From: Streptomyces luteogriseus
GTDB lineage: Bacteria; Actinomycetota; Actinomycetes; Streptomycetales; Streptomycetaceae
Reading direction: 5' to 3'
Assembly: GCF_014205055.1 (NCBI RefSeq)
Contig: NZ_JACHMS010000001.1
Coordinates: forward strand, 7,840,501 to 7,904,500
DNA: 64,000 nt
A program made the translations under genes and the position numbers. Below, one piece after another: positions 1 through 8,298 of the stretch. The notes under the pieces were generated by a model. That model was not told the DNA's origin, searched no databases, and was given only the letters and a program-made list of their open reading frames with translations. The first letter of the stretch is position 1; each line of letters begins with the position of its first letter.

Positions 1-927
1 TTCCGGGCGGCACTGGTCGGACTGGGCGGCCGGATCGTCGCCACCGCGCCCGGCTGCGAGGTCGTCGACGCCGACCCGGCCAAGGTGCTCGCCTCCGTCG
101 TCGCGGCCGGCGCCGAGCTGCTGCGCGAGACCGGTCTGCGGTGCGTGGGCGCGGGCCTCGCCGTCCCCTCCGCCGTCGCCGAGCCCGGGGGACTCGCGCT
201 GAACCCCCTCCACCTGGCCTGGCCCGCGGGCGCGCCCGTCCGGGACATCTTCGCCGAGCAGGTGCGCGCGGCCGGCCTCGAGGGACCCGCGTTCGCCGCG
301 AACGACGTCAACCTCGCCGCGCTCGCCGAGCACCGGCACGGCGCCGGCCGCGGCTCCCGTGACCTGCTGTGCGTGGCCACCGGCCACCGCGGCGTCGGCG
401 GCGCGCTCGTCCTCGACGGCCGCCTGCACCGGGGCAGTTCGGGCCTCGCGCTGGAGGTCGGACACCTCACCGTGCACCCCGAGGGCCGCCCCTGCCACTG
501 CGGCAGCCGCGGCTGCCTGGACGTGGAGACCGACCCGCTGGCCTTCCTCACGGAGGCCGGACGCGAACCCGGCCCCGAGGTGTCACTGCTCCAGCAGTCC
601 ATCGACCTGATCCGCCACCACTACGACGACCCGGGCGTCCGCACCGCCGCCGAGGCCCTCATCGACCGCCTCGGTCTCGGCCTCGCCGGTCTGGTCAACA
701 TCCTCAACCCGGACCGCATCATCCTCGGCGGCCTGCACCGCACCCTCCTCGACGCCGACCCCGGCCGCCTCCGCGCGGTCGTGGCCGACCGCAGCCTGTG
801 GGGGCAGAGCGGCGGCGTCCCCATCCTGCCCTGCACCCTCGACCACAACAGCCTGGTCGGCGCGGCGGAACTGGCCTGGCAGCCGGTCCTGGACGATCCG
901 CTGGGAGCGCTGACCGCACAGGGGTGA
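1..927 (+). CDS. ROK family protein (sugar kinase or transcriptional repressor), 5' end missing
   Basis: The reading frame is open from base 1 with no start, so the window edge cuts off the N-terminus; 308 residues remain. The ROK signature is visible: a glycine-rich ATPase-like segment (VATGHRGVGGALVLDG), then GHLTVHPEGRPCHCGSRGC, whose Cys-x-Cys-Gly-x(2)-Gly-Cys pattern is the zinc site of the family, and a late NILNPDRIILGG strand. ROK proteins are either sugar kinases or NagC/XylR-like repressors with an N-terminal winged helix. The diagnostic N-terminus lies outside the window, so the two cannot be separated. The retained length favours a ROK domain nearly complete from its N-terminal lobe onward. 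The next gene follows after about 140 bases. Confidence 0.85.
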   Translation, partial: FRAALVGLGGRIVATAPGCEVVDADPAKVLASVVAAGAELLRETGLRCVGAGLAVPSAVAEPGGLALNPLHLAWPAGAPVRDIFAEQVRAAGLEGPAFAANDVNLAALAEHRHGAGRGSRDLLCVATGHRGVGGALVLDGRLHRGSSGLALEVGHLTVHPEGRPCHCGSRGCLDVETDPLAFLTEAGREPGPEVSLLQQSIDLIRHHYDDPGVRTAAEALIDRLGLGLAGLVNILNPDRIILGGLHRTLLDADPGRLRAVVADRSLWGQSGGVPILPCTLDHNSLVGAAELAWQPVLDDPLGALTAQG

Positions 928-1069
928 GCGGGCCTCGGCCGTGATCCGACGCGACCGCCCCCACCGGCATCAGGCGTGCCCGCGCCGCTTCCGGGAAGGC
1001 GCGCCGCTGAGCGGGCAGGCTGGGTCGCAGGCAGTCCGCCCGCACCGCACCACCGAGGAAGTTGACGCA

Positions 1070-1960
1070 ATGACCGACAATCTCACCGTGAGCGTCCTGG
1101 GCACCGGCATCATGGGCGCCGCGATGGCCCGCAACCTCGCCCGGGCCGGACACACGGTCCACGCCTGGAACCGCACCCGGGCCAAGGCCGAGCCGCTGGC
1201 CGCCGACGGCGTGCGGATCGCCGACACCCCCGCGCAGGCCGTCCAGGACGCCGATGTCGTCCTGACCATCCTCTACGACGGTCCCGCCGCGCTGGACACG
1301 ATGCGCGAGGCCGTCCCCGCTCTGCGCCCCGGCACCGTCTGGGTGCAGTCCACCACCGCGGGCATCGAGGGCGTGGCCGAGCTGGCCGCCTTCGCCCGCG
1401 AGCACGGCCTGGTCTTCTACGACGCCCCCGTCCTGGGCACCCGCCAGCCCGCCGAGGCCGGGAAGCTGACCGTGCTCGCGGCCGGTCCCACCGAGGGCCG
1501 CGAGAAGGTGACGCCGGTCTTCGACGCCGTCGGCGCCCGGACCGTGTGGAGCGGCGAGGACGGGGGGCGGGGCGGTGCCACCCGGCTGAAGCTCGTCGCC
1601 AACAGCTGGGTCCTCGCCGTCACGGCCGCCGCCGGCGAGGCCTTGGCCCTGTCCGAGGCGCTCGGCGTCGACCCGCGCGGCTTCTTCGACCTCGTCGCCG
1701 GTGGCCCGCTCGACATGGGCTATCTGCGCGCCAAGTCCGAGCTCGTCCTCGAGAACAGGCTCACGCCGCCCCAGTTCGCGGTGAGCACCGCCGCCAAGGA
1801 CGCCCGGCTGATCGTTCAGGCCGGCGTGGACCACGGCGTCCGTCTGGACGTCGCCGAAGCGGCCGCCGCCCGCATGGAGCGTGCCGCCGCCCAGGGCCAC
1901 GCCGACGAGGACATGGTCGCGGCCTACTTCGCCAGCTTCGACGAGAAGACCGACTCCTAG
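1070..1960 (+). CDS. NAD(P)-dependent beta-hydroxyacid dehydrogenase (3-hydroxyisobutyrate dehydrogenase-like)
   Basis: A 296-residue protein with the N-terminal Rossmann motif GTGIMGAAMARNLARAGH (about residues 10-27) and NRT after the second strand, which suggests NADP preference. The substrate-binding signature FYDAPVLGTRQPAEAGKLTV lies near residue 125, and the C-terminal all-helical domain contains the catalytic lysine region (LKLVANSW). This is the 6-phosphogluconate dehydrogenase / 3-hydroxyisobutyrate dehydrogenase superfamily; the substrate cannot be read from sequence. The ATG at 1070 has GAGGAA ten bases upstream, so the longer open frame back to 941 is not needed. The next gene begins 12 bases after the stop with its own AGGAGG, so the two are probably co-transcribed. 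Confidence 0.85.
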   Translation: MTDNLTVSVLGTGIMGAAMARNLARAGHTVHAWNRTRAKAEPLAADGVRIADTPAQAVQDADVVLTILYDGPAALDTMREAVPALRPGTVWVQSTTAGIEGVAELAAFAREHGLVFYDAPVLGTRQPAEAGKLTVLAAGPTEGREKVTPVFDAVGARTVWSGEDGGRGGATRLKLVANSWVLAVTAAAGEALALSEALGVDPRGFFDLVAGGPLDMGYLRAKSELVLENRLTPPQFAVSTAAKDARLIVQAGVDHGVRLDVAEAAAARMERAAAQGHADEDMVAAYFASFDEKTDS

Positions 1961-1971
1961 GAGGTTCCCCC

Positions 1972-2394
1972 ATGTCCAAGCCGCCGCTGCCGCCCGAGGC
2001 CGACGACCTGCTGAGCCGGCCCAACCCGTGCGTCATGGCCACCCTGCGCTCCGACGGCGCGCCCGTCTCCACCGCCACCTGGTACGCGTGGCAGGACGGC
2101 CGTGTCCTGATCAACCTCGACGAGGGCCGGGTGCGGCTGAAGCACCTGCGCCGCGACCCGCGCGTCACCCTCACCGTCCTCGCCGGCGACGACTGGTACA
2201 CCCACGTCACCCTCATCGGCCGCGTCACCGAGATGTACGCCGACGAGGACCTGGCCGACATCGACCTCCTCGCCCGGCACTACACCGGCAAGCCCTACCC
2301 GGACCGTGTCCGCCCCCGCGTCAGCGCCTGGATCGAGGTCGACCGCTGGCACGGCTGGGGCTCGTTGAAGGACAGCGACCAGGCCGGCGGCTGA
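1972..2394 (+). CDS. pyridoxamine 5'-phosphate oxidase-like (FMN/F420-type) protein
   Basis: A 140-residue split-barrel protein. It opens with PNPCVMATLRSDGAPVSTATWYAW, the flavin-binding strand pair of the PNPOx-like fold. This is followed by VLINLDEGRVRLKHLRRDPRV, with the arginine/lysine cluster that usually contacts flavin or F420 phosphate, then the strand LIGRVTEMYADE. Family members are small dimeric FMN- or F420-dependent reductases and oxidases. The specific reaction is not evident. AGGAGG sits just before the ATG at 1972, overlapping the end of the upstream dehydrogenase, which supports translation from one mRNA. Confidence 0.8.
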   Translation: MSKPPLPPEADDLLSRPNPCVMATLRSDGAPVSTATWYAWQDGRVLINLDEGRVRLKHLRRDPRVTLTVLAGDDWYTHVTLIGRVTEMYADEDLADIDLLARHYTGKPYPDRVRPRVSAWIEVDRWHGWGSLKDSDQAGG

Positions 2395-2413
2395 GACCCG
2401 TTGACCGGGCCGG

Positions 2414-3322
2414 TCAGCGCCACTCGGTCGCGAACGCCCGGCCCGGGTTCTCCGTGAGGATGCGCTCCACCAGCTCCTCGCCCACGGCGTGCACGAGCCG
2501 GGGCCGCACCCGGCGCAGCAGGTAGGGCATCCCGGGGCCGCCGTCCACCGAGCGGGCGGCGGCCGTGGTGGTGTCCGCGCCCAGCAGCACCCGGTCGCCG
2601 AACCCGGCGTCGGCGAGGGCCCGTACGGCCTCCGGCATCCGCCAGTCCGTGGCGTGGTGGGTGAGGGACGGTCCGTCGAAGGCCAGATAGCAGCCGGACT
2701 CGGCCGCCTGCCGGTGCACCACGAGGTCGGGGGAGCGGTTGAGATGCCCGAGCACCACCCGGTGCGGCGGCACCCCCAACTCCCCGCACAGCAGGTCCAG
2801 TACGTCCAGGGCGCCGGTGCCCATCTCCAGGTGCACGGTGATCGTCGCGCCCGTGGCGTGATGCGCCTCGGCCGCCGCCGCCATGGTCCAGCGGGCGTGC
2901 GCGTCCAGCGCGTGGAAGCCGCCCGCGACCTTGACCAGCCCCGCCCGCACCTCCGACGTCCCGATGCCCACGGTGAGTTCGGAGACGAAGACCTCGGCGA
3001 GCCGGCCCCGCAAACCGGCGAGCGTGTCCTCGTCGTAGTGCACGGCCTGGTGCAGACCGGTCGCGGCCACCAGGTGCACGCCCGTCTCCCGGGACAGCGG
3101 CGGCAGATCGGCGGCCCGCCGCCCGAGCCCGTACGGCGTCCACTGCACGACGGCCCCACCGCCCTGCTCCCGGAACGCGACCAGCTCCGCCCGCGCCGCC
3201 GCCACGCTGCGCAGCTCCTGGCCGGGCAGCCGGGGACTGCCGAAGAACACATGGTCGTGGGCGTCACATACCCCCAGGTCGGCGGGAGGCACGTCCCCCA
3301 GCACCGTGCGGACCGCGCTCAC
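2414..3322 (-). CDS. phosphotriesterase family metal-dependent hydrolase
   Basis: A 302-residue amidohydrolase-superfamily TIM barrel. It opens with VCDAHDHVFFG, the HxH metal pair on strand 1. Later are HLEMGTGALDVLD, LGHLNRSPDL (strand-6 histidine) and LLGADTTTAA (strand-8 aspartate). This fits the phosphotriesterase-related branch, acting on phosphoesters, lactones or similar; the substrate is unknown. The GTG at 3322 overlaps the TGA of the upstream gene by the classic GTGA arrangement, so translation is probably coupled. The open frame extends to 3481, but only as a shadow of the neighbour. It forms an operon with the DUF4865 gene and the TetR gene upstream. Confidence 0.8.
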   Translation of the reverse strand: MSAVRTVLGDVPPADLGVCDAHDHVFFGSPRLPGQELRSVAAARAELVAFREQGGGAVVQWTPYGLGRRAADLPPLSRETGVHLVAATGLHQAVHYDEDTLAGLRGRLAEVFVSELTVGIGTSEVRAGLVKVAGGFHALDAHARWTMAAAAEAHHATGATITVHLEMGTGALDVLDLLCGELGVPPHRVVLGHLNRSPDLVVHRQAAESGCYLAFDGPSLTHHATDWRMPEAVRALADAGFGDRVLLGADTTTAAARSVDGGPGMPYLLRRVRPRLVHAVGEELVERILTENPGRAFATEWR

Positions 3323-3906
3323 CACTGGCGTCCCCGGGCCAGCCGGTCCCGGCCCGGCGTGGACAGATGCAGCACCTCGAACACCTCGCCGTCGGCCTTG
3401 GGCGCGTCCTGCTCCCATCGCTCCCAGAGGGAGAAGTGCACCAGCTCCCAGCGGCTCGTGTCGACGGCCGCGGCGGCGCACAGGGCCCCGTCCTCCGCCG
3501 CCAGCCGCCGGGCCTCACCCACCGCGTCCTCCACGCTTTCGGCCAACGGCACGCCGTCCGGGACGGGTTGGCGGTGCCGTACCGCGAACCGCGGCTGCGA
3601 GCCGTGGCCTTCCTCGTACGCGAGGCCCGTCCACTGGCGTGCCGACGGCCGCCCGAAGTCGTCACTGACTCCCTGGAAACCGCCGCCCCACAGGAAGGAG
3701 TTCATCCCGTCGACCGTGTTCCAGAGGTAGAAGGGGGCGTACTGGTTGACCGGCGAGCCGCGCAGGCCGCGCTCGCGGATCAGGTAGGCCTTGAGGCCGA
3801 GCCCGCCCCATTCGTCGAGCAGGTGACCCCGGCGGGCGACGCGGTCGCGGATGATGCCCATGTCGTACCCGGCGGGCAGGGCGATCTCGTACTGCAGGGC
3901 GTGCAT
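3319..3906 (-). CDS. DUF4865 family protein
   Basis: A 195-residue protein starting MHALQYEIALPAGYDMGIIR, with the conserved segments GLGLKAYLIRERG and NQYAPFYLWNTVDGMNSFLW that I associate with DUF4865. No enzyme activity is assigned to the family. The layout suggests an alpha+beta dimeric-barrel-like fold. The gene sits between a TetR repressor (10 bases upstream) and the phosphotriesterase-like gene, which overlaps its stop codon. It is therefore probably an accessory protein in a TetR-controlled detoxification or catabolic operon. Confidence 0.75.
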   Translation of the reverse strand: MHALQYEIALPAGYDMGIIRDRVARRGHLLDEWGGLGLKAYLIRERGLRGSPVNQYAPFYLWNTVDGMNSFLWGGGFQGVSDDFGRPSARQWTGLAYEEGHGSQPRFAVRHRQPVPDGVPLAESVEDAVGEARRLAAEDGALCAAAAVDTSRWELVHFSLWERWEQDAPKADGEVFEVLHLSTPGRDRLARGRQW

Positions 3907-3916
3907 GGAGGTCTCC

Positions 3917-4480
3917 TCAAGAGGGCCGGGGTGCCAGCAGGGAGAGCAGCCCCCGGACCCCCGCGTCGAAGACGGCGGGGGAGCCGGAGGCGCGGGCGAG
4001 GACGTAACCGCCCTGGACGGTCGCGACGACCGCCGCCGCGATCTCCCCGGCGTCCAGGCCGGGCGCGAACTGGCCCTGCGCCTTGCCCTCTTCGACGATC
4101 CCGGCGATCCGCCCGCGCAGCCAGTCGAGCGTCTCGTCGACCGGTGCGCGCAGCTCGGGACTCGCGATCACGTCCGGGTCCATCGTCAGCCGGCCGACCG
4201 GGCAGCCTCGCAGCACGGCCCGCTCGCGCCGCAGGTACGCCTCGATGCGCTCGTAGGGCGTGCCCGGGCCGTCGAGTACTCCCGCGGCGGTGGCGCGCAT
4301 CTCCTCGGCTGTCCGCCGGATCGCGGCCAGGGCGAGATCGGGCTTGCCCTTGAAGTGGTGGTACATGCTGCCCTGCCCGGCGTCCGCGCGCTCCAGGATC
4401 GCCTTGGGGCTGGTGCCCGTGTAGCCGCGCTCCCACAACAGCTCGCGGGTGGACTCGATCAGCCGCTCCGGGGTGCTCAT
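3917..4480 (-). CDS. TetR/AcrR family transcriptional regulator
   Basis: A 187-residue regulator. The N-terminal helix-turn-helix is clear: LIESTRELLWERGYTGTSPK, then AILERADAGQGSMYHHFKGK, with the usual Tyr-His-Phe-x-x-Lys recognition end. The C-terminal domain carries the GCPVGRLTMDP motif seen in TetR_C groups that sense small electrophiles or quinones. It is the first gene of the operon with DUF4865 and the phosphotriesterase-like enzyme and probably represses it. The ATG at 4480 is preceded by a palindromic region (4484-4504) that could be its own operator. Confidence 0.85.
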   Translation of the reverse strand: MSTPERLIESTRELLWERGYTGTSPKAILERADAGQGSMYHHFKGKPDLALAAIRRTAEEMRATAAGVLDGPGTPYERIEAYLRRERAVLRGCPVGRLTMDPDVIASPELRAPVDETLDWLRGRIAGIVEEGKAQGQFAPGLDAGEIAAAVVATVQGGYVLARASGSPAVFDAGVRGLLSLLAPRPS

Positions 4481-4483
4481 ACC

Positions 4484-4504
4484 ACTACTGTACATACTAG
4501 TAGT
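4484..4504. promoter_or_regulatory. Inverted repeat, candidate TetR operator
   Basis: ACTACT (4484-4489) and AGTAGT (4499-4504) are exact reverse complements separated by nine bases, and TACTAGTA sits inside the right half. The site lies three bases upstream of the TetR start codon, in an A/T-richer patch that could also hold the promoter. Its position between the TetR gene and the divergent SHOCT gene fits autoregulation. Confidence 0.45.
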
Positions 4505-4658
4505 TACAGAAGCGAGGGTGCGGGGAGCAGACGGGACCCGCTCGCCTGCTCCCCGCGGGGTACGCACAGTGCCGCCGGCCGTACGACGACCGGGGACCCC
4601 TCGCCGGACGACTCTCGAAAGCGACACCGCACACGAAGCGATCGAGGAGTTGGACGAC

Positions 4659-4940
4659 ATGCAGACCCTGGCGCACTTCGGCGACGGCGGGCCCGGCCCG
4701 TGGATCCTGCTCTTCCCGGTGATCTGGGCGCTGGTGATCGGCGGCGGCATCGCGCTGCTGCGCCGCACGGTGCGGCGCGGACGCCGCGGCGGCCCGTGGG
4801 GGCGGCCCACCGTCGAGAGCGACTCGCCCCTCGCCGTACTCGGCCGCCGCTTCGCCTCCGGCGAGATCGACGAGGACGAGTACTGGCGCCGACTGTCCGT
4901 GCTCAACGAGGAGTTCGGCCGTAAGGGAGGCGCGGCATGA
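4659..4940 (+). CDS. SHOCT domain-containing small membrane protein
   Basis: A 93-residue protein with one transmembrane helix (PWILLFPVIWALVIGGGIAL, about residues 13-32), a basic RR/RGRR stretch that places the following part in the cytoplasm, and a C-terminal SHOCT motif (LGRRFASGEIDEDEYWRRL). SHOCT modules are short oligomerisation tags. GAGGAG lies ten bases before the ATG at 4659, so the longer open frame was not used. Remains of an ABC transporter permease begin directly after its stop. Confidence 0.75.
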   Translation: MQTLAHFGDGGPGPWILLFPVIWALVIGGGIALLRRTVRRGRRGGPWGRPTVESDSPLAVLGRRFASGEIDEDEYWRRLSVLNEEFGRKGGAA

Positions 4941-4941
4941 C

Positions 4942-5471
4942 CACGGCGCCGTCACCTTCGCGGACGGTGTGCGCACGGACGCCGGCACGGTGGCGGTGGA
5001 GAAGACTGCCGCGGCGTACGGCAACCCGGAGGTGCAGACCCGCGGCGCGTACGCGCAGTCCTCGGTGGGCGGCATCGACATGATGCCCTCGTCTGCGCGC
5101 TGCTCGCCCTCGCGGTGCTCACCGCGCTCCTCGGCATCGCCGACACGCTGACCCTGGCGATCCACGAACGCACCCGAGAACCGGGCCTGCTCAGGGCCGT
5201 CGGCCGGACCCGTGCCCAGCTGCGGGCCATGGTCCGTTGGGAGTCGGTCCTGCTCGCCGCCTTCGGCACGGCCGGCGGGCTCGCCCTCGGCGCCTCCCGC
5301 GGCTGGGTCCTCGTCAGGGCGTCGGACGGCGTGAGCGACAGTGCCTTCGCGTTCGCGATGCCGCCCGTGAACCTGGCCGTCGTGGGGCTCGCCGCCGGCG
5401 CCCTCGCGAGGCTGCGCCCGGCCCGGCGCGCGGCACGCCTGGACGTGCTGCGGACCGTCGCCGCGGAGTGA
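4942..5471 (+). pseudogene. ABC transporter permease (FtsX/MacB type) remnant, truncated and frameshifted
   Basis: Only the last part of an FtsX-type permease remains. One frame (from about 4942) reads GNPEVQTRGAYAQSSVGGID. After a frame change near 5080 another reads LVCALLALAVLTALLGIAD, then TLTLAIHERTREPGLLRAVG, which is the conserved third transmembrane segment and cytoplasmic loop of the family, ending in a terminal helix and RPARRAARLDVLRTVAAE. The first three quarters of the gene and its ATPase partner are absent. The SHOCT gene immediately upstream is intact. Confidence 0.7.
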
Positions 5472-5542
5472 CGTACGCCCCGGGAGCACACCCGGCGGCG
5501 TACGCCCCCGGGACCCCCGAGGGGACGGTGGTCACCGCCCGG

Positions 5543-6076
5543 TCAACCGGCAACGGCGGACCGGGCGGGAGCATGGTCGGGCCGCAGCCCGTCGGTGGAG
5601 ACCCCGACCTCGGCGAACCGGCGGGCCGGCTTCTCCTGGACCGTGCGCCGCGAGCGGAGCGACGGCGACGTCACCACGGGGGCGGACGTCGGCAGGGTGA
5701 ACCACACGACCTTGCCGGACTCGCCGTCCGGCCGGACGCCCCAGCTCTCGCTCATGGCGGCCACCATCGCGAGCCCACGCCCGCAGGTCGCCAGCGGCTC
5801 GGCCTCGTCGATCACGGGCATCCGCGGATCCCCGTCGCGCACCGAGACCGTGAGCCGGTCGAGCAGCAGCTCTATCTCCACGGTGCACGTCTTGTCCGGC
5901 TGGGCATGCCGGTGGACGTTGGACAACAGCTCCGTCACGCCGAGCGAGGCCCGGTCGATCAGGGGGTCGAGATGCCAGTAGCGCAACTGCGCAGATACGA
6001 TTCTGCGGACCTGGCCGATCCGCGACGGCAGGGCTTGGAGCTCCACCGTGCAGTGCCTGCTTGGGTAGCTGATCAC
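5543..6076 (-). CDS. ATP-binding protein, anti-sigma factor type (HATPase_c_2)
   Basis: A 177-residue RsbW-like GHKL ATPase. It has the N box LGVTELLSNVHRHA (Glu and Asn for Mg-ATP) and the G1/G2-like segments SVRDGDPRMPV and CGRGLAMVAAMSESWGV, then VVWFTLP. Streptomyces carries dozens of such single-domain kinases, which act on anti-anti-sigma partners; the target here is unknown. The GTG at 6076 gives the usual family N-terminus (VISYPSRHCTVELQALPSRI). The frame stays open to 6247 but that extension looks non-coding. A roughly 30-residue basic tail follows the domain. Confidence 0.8.
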   Translation of the reverse strand: MISYPSRHCTVELQALPSRIGQVRRIVSAQLRYWHLDPLIDRASLGVTELLSNVHRHAQPDKTCTVEIELLLDRLTVSVRDGDPRMPVIDEAEPLATCGRGLAMVAAMSESWGVRPDGESGKVVWFTLPTSAPVVTSPSLRSRRTVQEKPARRFAEVGVSTDGLRPDHAPARSAVAG

Positions 6077-6259
6077 GGCTGCGACTCCCCGACGTGAGGT
6101 CCGGAAGAACACGGGATTCGGATCCAGCAGGGCGCCTGCGTGACACTGCCGCCTGCTGTCGTGTCCGGCGGGCTGGTTCGCAGCGTTATCGCCGGTAAAC
6201 CCAGAGTGACGTGAGACCAGAGTGACGCAGGGGGTGAGGTACCGCAACTCGCGGACATC

Positions 6260-6583
6260 TCAGTCGCCACGCCCCGCTGCCCGGCGCACGGCCTCGATGA
6301 AGCGCCGCGCGGCCGGCGGACCCGGCTCCCCCGGGGCGGGGTCGTTCTCGCCCAGGGTGAGCAGATACCGGTGGCCGTTGAGATCCGCCGTGGCCCGGTC
6401 GTCGGGGCCGAACCAGGGCTTGGAGGCGCGCACGGCCTGTACCGGCGCGCTGTCGATCTCGCTGCCGTAGCTGGTCAGCAGCTCGAGCCGGCCGTCACTG
6501 ATCCGGACCTGCCCGGCCCGGGTGAGCGACCGCAGCCGCTTCCCGATCCGCACGCCCGTGGCCCTGAACTCCGGCTCTCCCAT
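6260..6583 (-). CDS. Hypothetical protein, small basic
   Basis: A 107-residue protein of unknown function. The middle alternates short strands (GQVRISDGRLELLTSYGSEI and ATADLNGHRYLLTLGEN) and looks like a small beta-barrel or PH-like fold. A C-terminal helix ARRFIEAVRRAAG follows. There is no signal peptide or membrane segment. It lies upstream of, and in the same direction as, the anti-sigma-type ATPase gene, separated by about 180 bases. Codon use looks normal for the region. Confidence 0.6.
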   Translation of the reverse strand: MGEPEFRATGVRIGKRLRSLTRAGQVRISDGRLELLTSYGSEIDSAPVQAVRASKPWFGPDDRATADLNGHRYLLTLGENDPAPGEPGPPAARRFIEAVRRAAGRGD

Positions 6584-7095
6584 GCCACCCGCCCCCTAGT
6601 GCGCGTCGGTGTACCGGCCCGCTGCGCGCGGTGCCCGGTACGGGCTCGTGTCCTGATCCAGTGTGCCCCGTCCGGACCCATGGTCCCCTCCGGGTGGTGC
6701 GTCCCGCCCGGTCCGCACCACGGCCCGGCCGTGCGGTGTACCTCTCCGTCCCCACCCCCCCCCGGGGGGGATGTGGTGCCGGTGACCGGAAGCCTGCTCC
6801 GGGAAGCGGTCGTGCCCTGCGTTCACCCCGGCCGGGGCCTTGGTCCCGCCGTGCAGTCTGCCCCCGCCCGGCGCCGAGCACCAGTGCCCGCGAGTCCCCT
6901 GCCGGGGGGCGCCCGCAGCACACTCGCGAACGCGCCCCCGGGACCGCGCGCCCCCTTGCCCCGGGTCCTGCCCCTGGGGGCGCTTTGGGGGGCTCAAAGA
7001 TGCGTTTATGCAGGTGAGAAGCGTGCGCCGGGTGTCTATGATCGGAGGTGTCGGCCCGCGCGACGCGTCGTCGGCGCGCAGCGTTAGGAGCCCCC
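6584..7095. other. Intergenic region with a C9G7 palindromic run
   Basis: About 510 bases between divergent genes with no convincing gene on either strand. It contains nine C followed by seven G at 6755-6770, a self-complementary homopolymer run. Just before the synthase gene, TATGAT at 7037-7042 could be a -10 element, but no good -35 is visible. Confidence 0.4.
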
Positions 7096-8220
7096 GTGAG
7101 CACTCCCCAGCAGACCCGGACCGGCGTGACCCTCGACGTCGACCACAGCGACGCCGCCTACCGGGCCTGGCTCAAAGAAGCCGTCCGCAGAGTCCAGGCG
7201 GACGCCAACCGCTCGGCCGACACCCACCTCCTGCAGTTCCCCCTGCCGGACCGGTGGGGCATCGACCTCTATCTGAAGGACGAGTCGACCCACCCCACCG
7301 GCAGCCTCAAGCACCGCCTCGCCCGCTCCCTCTTCCTCTACGGCCTCTGCAATGGCTGGATCCGGCCGGACCGGCCCGTCATCGAGGCCTCCAGTGGCTC
7401 GACTGCCGTCTCCGAGGCGTACTTCGCGAAGCTGATCGGCGTGCCCTTCATCGCCGTCATGCCGCGCACGACGAGCGCCGAGAAGATCCGCCTCATCGAG
7501 TTCCACTCCGGCCGCTGCCACTTCGTGGACGACCCGCGCACGATGTACGAGGAGTCCGCCCGCCTCGCGGCCGAGACCGGCGGCCACTACATGGACCAGT
7601 TCACCTACGCCGAACGGGCCACGGACTGGCGCGGCAACAACAACATCGCCGAGTCCATCTTCCGCCAGCTGCGCCTGGAGCGGTTTCCCGAGCCCGCGTG
7701 GATCGTCGCCACGGCGGGCACCGGCGGCACCTCCGCGACCCTCGCGCGCTACGTCCACTACATGCAGTACGACACCCGCGTCTGCGTGGCCGACCCCGAG
7801 AACTCGTGCTTCTTCGAGGGCTGGACCACCGGCGATCCGGACGTCACCTGCGACTGCGGCTCCCGTATCGAGGGCATCGGAAGGCCCCGCATGGAACCGA
7901 GCTTCGTGCCCGGTGCGATCGACCGGATGATGAAGGTGCCCGACGCGGCCAGCGTCGCCGCCGTCCGGGCCCTTGAGCGCGCCATCGGCCGCAAGGCCGG
8001 CGGCTCGACCGGTACCGGGCTGTGGAGCGCGTTGAAGATCGTCGCCGAAATGGTCTCCGAGGGCCGGCAGGGCAGCGTCGTGACCCTGCTGTGCGACCCC
8101 GGGGACCGGTATCTCGACAAGTACTACTCGGACGCCTGGCTGGCCTCGCAGGGGCTCGACACAAGGCCGTACACGGCCGCGATCGACTCGCTCCTGAAGA
8201 CGGGCGTCTGGCCCGACTGA
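7096..8220 (+). CDS. PLP-dependent cysteine synthase family protein
   Basis: A 374-residue fold-type II PLP enzyme. The lysine motif is HPTGSLKHRLARSLFLY (Lys about residue 76), followed by the substrate loop EASSGSTAVSEAYFAKLIG and the phosphate-binding glycine loop VATAGTGGTSATLARYV. It differs from CysK in having a longer C-terminal half with CDCGSRIEGIGRPRMEPSF, typical of the subgroup annotated as cysteine synthase family or L-cysteine desulfhydrase-like. The GTG at 7096 follows GGAG by six bases. The gene stands alone; the substrate cannot be assigned from sequence. Confidence 0.8.
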   Translation: MSTPQQTRTGVTLDVDHSDAAYRAWLKEAVRRVQADANRSADTHLLQFPLPDRWGIDLYLKDESTHPTGSLKHRLARSLFLYGLCNGWIRPDRPVIEASSGSTAVSEAYFAKLIGVPFIAVMPRTTSAEKIRLIEFHSGRCHFVDDPRTMYEESARLAAETGGHYMDQFTYAERATDWRGNNNIAESIFRQLRLERFPEPAWIVATAGTGGTSATLARYVHYMQYDTRVCVADPENSCFFEGWTTGDPDVTCDCGSRIEGIGRPRMEPSFVPGAIDRMMKVPDAASVAAVRALERAIGRKAGGSTGTGLWSALKIVAEMVSEGRQGSVVTLLCDPGDRYLDKYYSDAWLASQGLDTRPYTAAIDSLLKTGVWPD

Positions 8221-8298
8221 GGCAAGGGCCCGGCTGATGCGACGAGCCGGCTGAGGGCACCGGACCGACTGATGCGACGGGCCGCTGAGAACGGCCCC

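Noticed and set aside
6755..6770. C9G7 run as a functional terminator
   Set aside because: It is far from any gene end (about 170 bases from the nearest start) and there is no gene that would end there. It may be a structure-forming element or simply unstable sequence.
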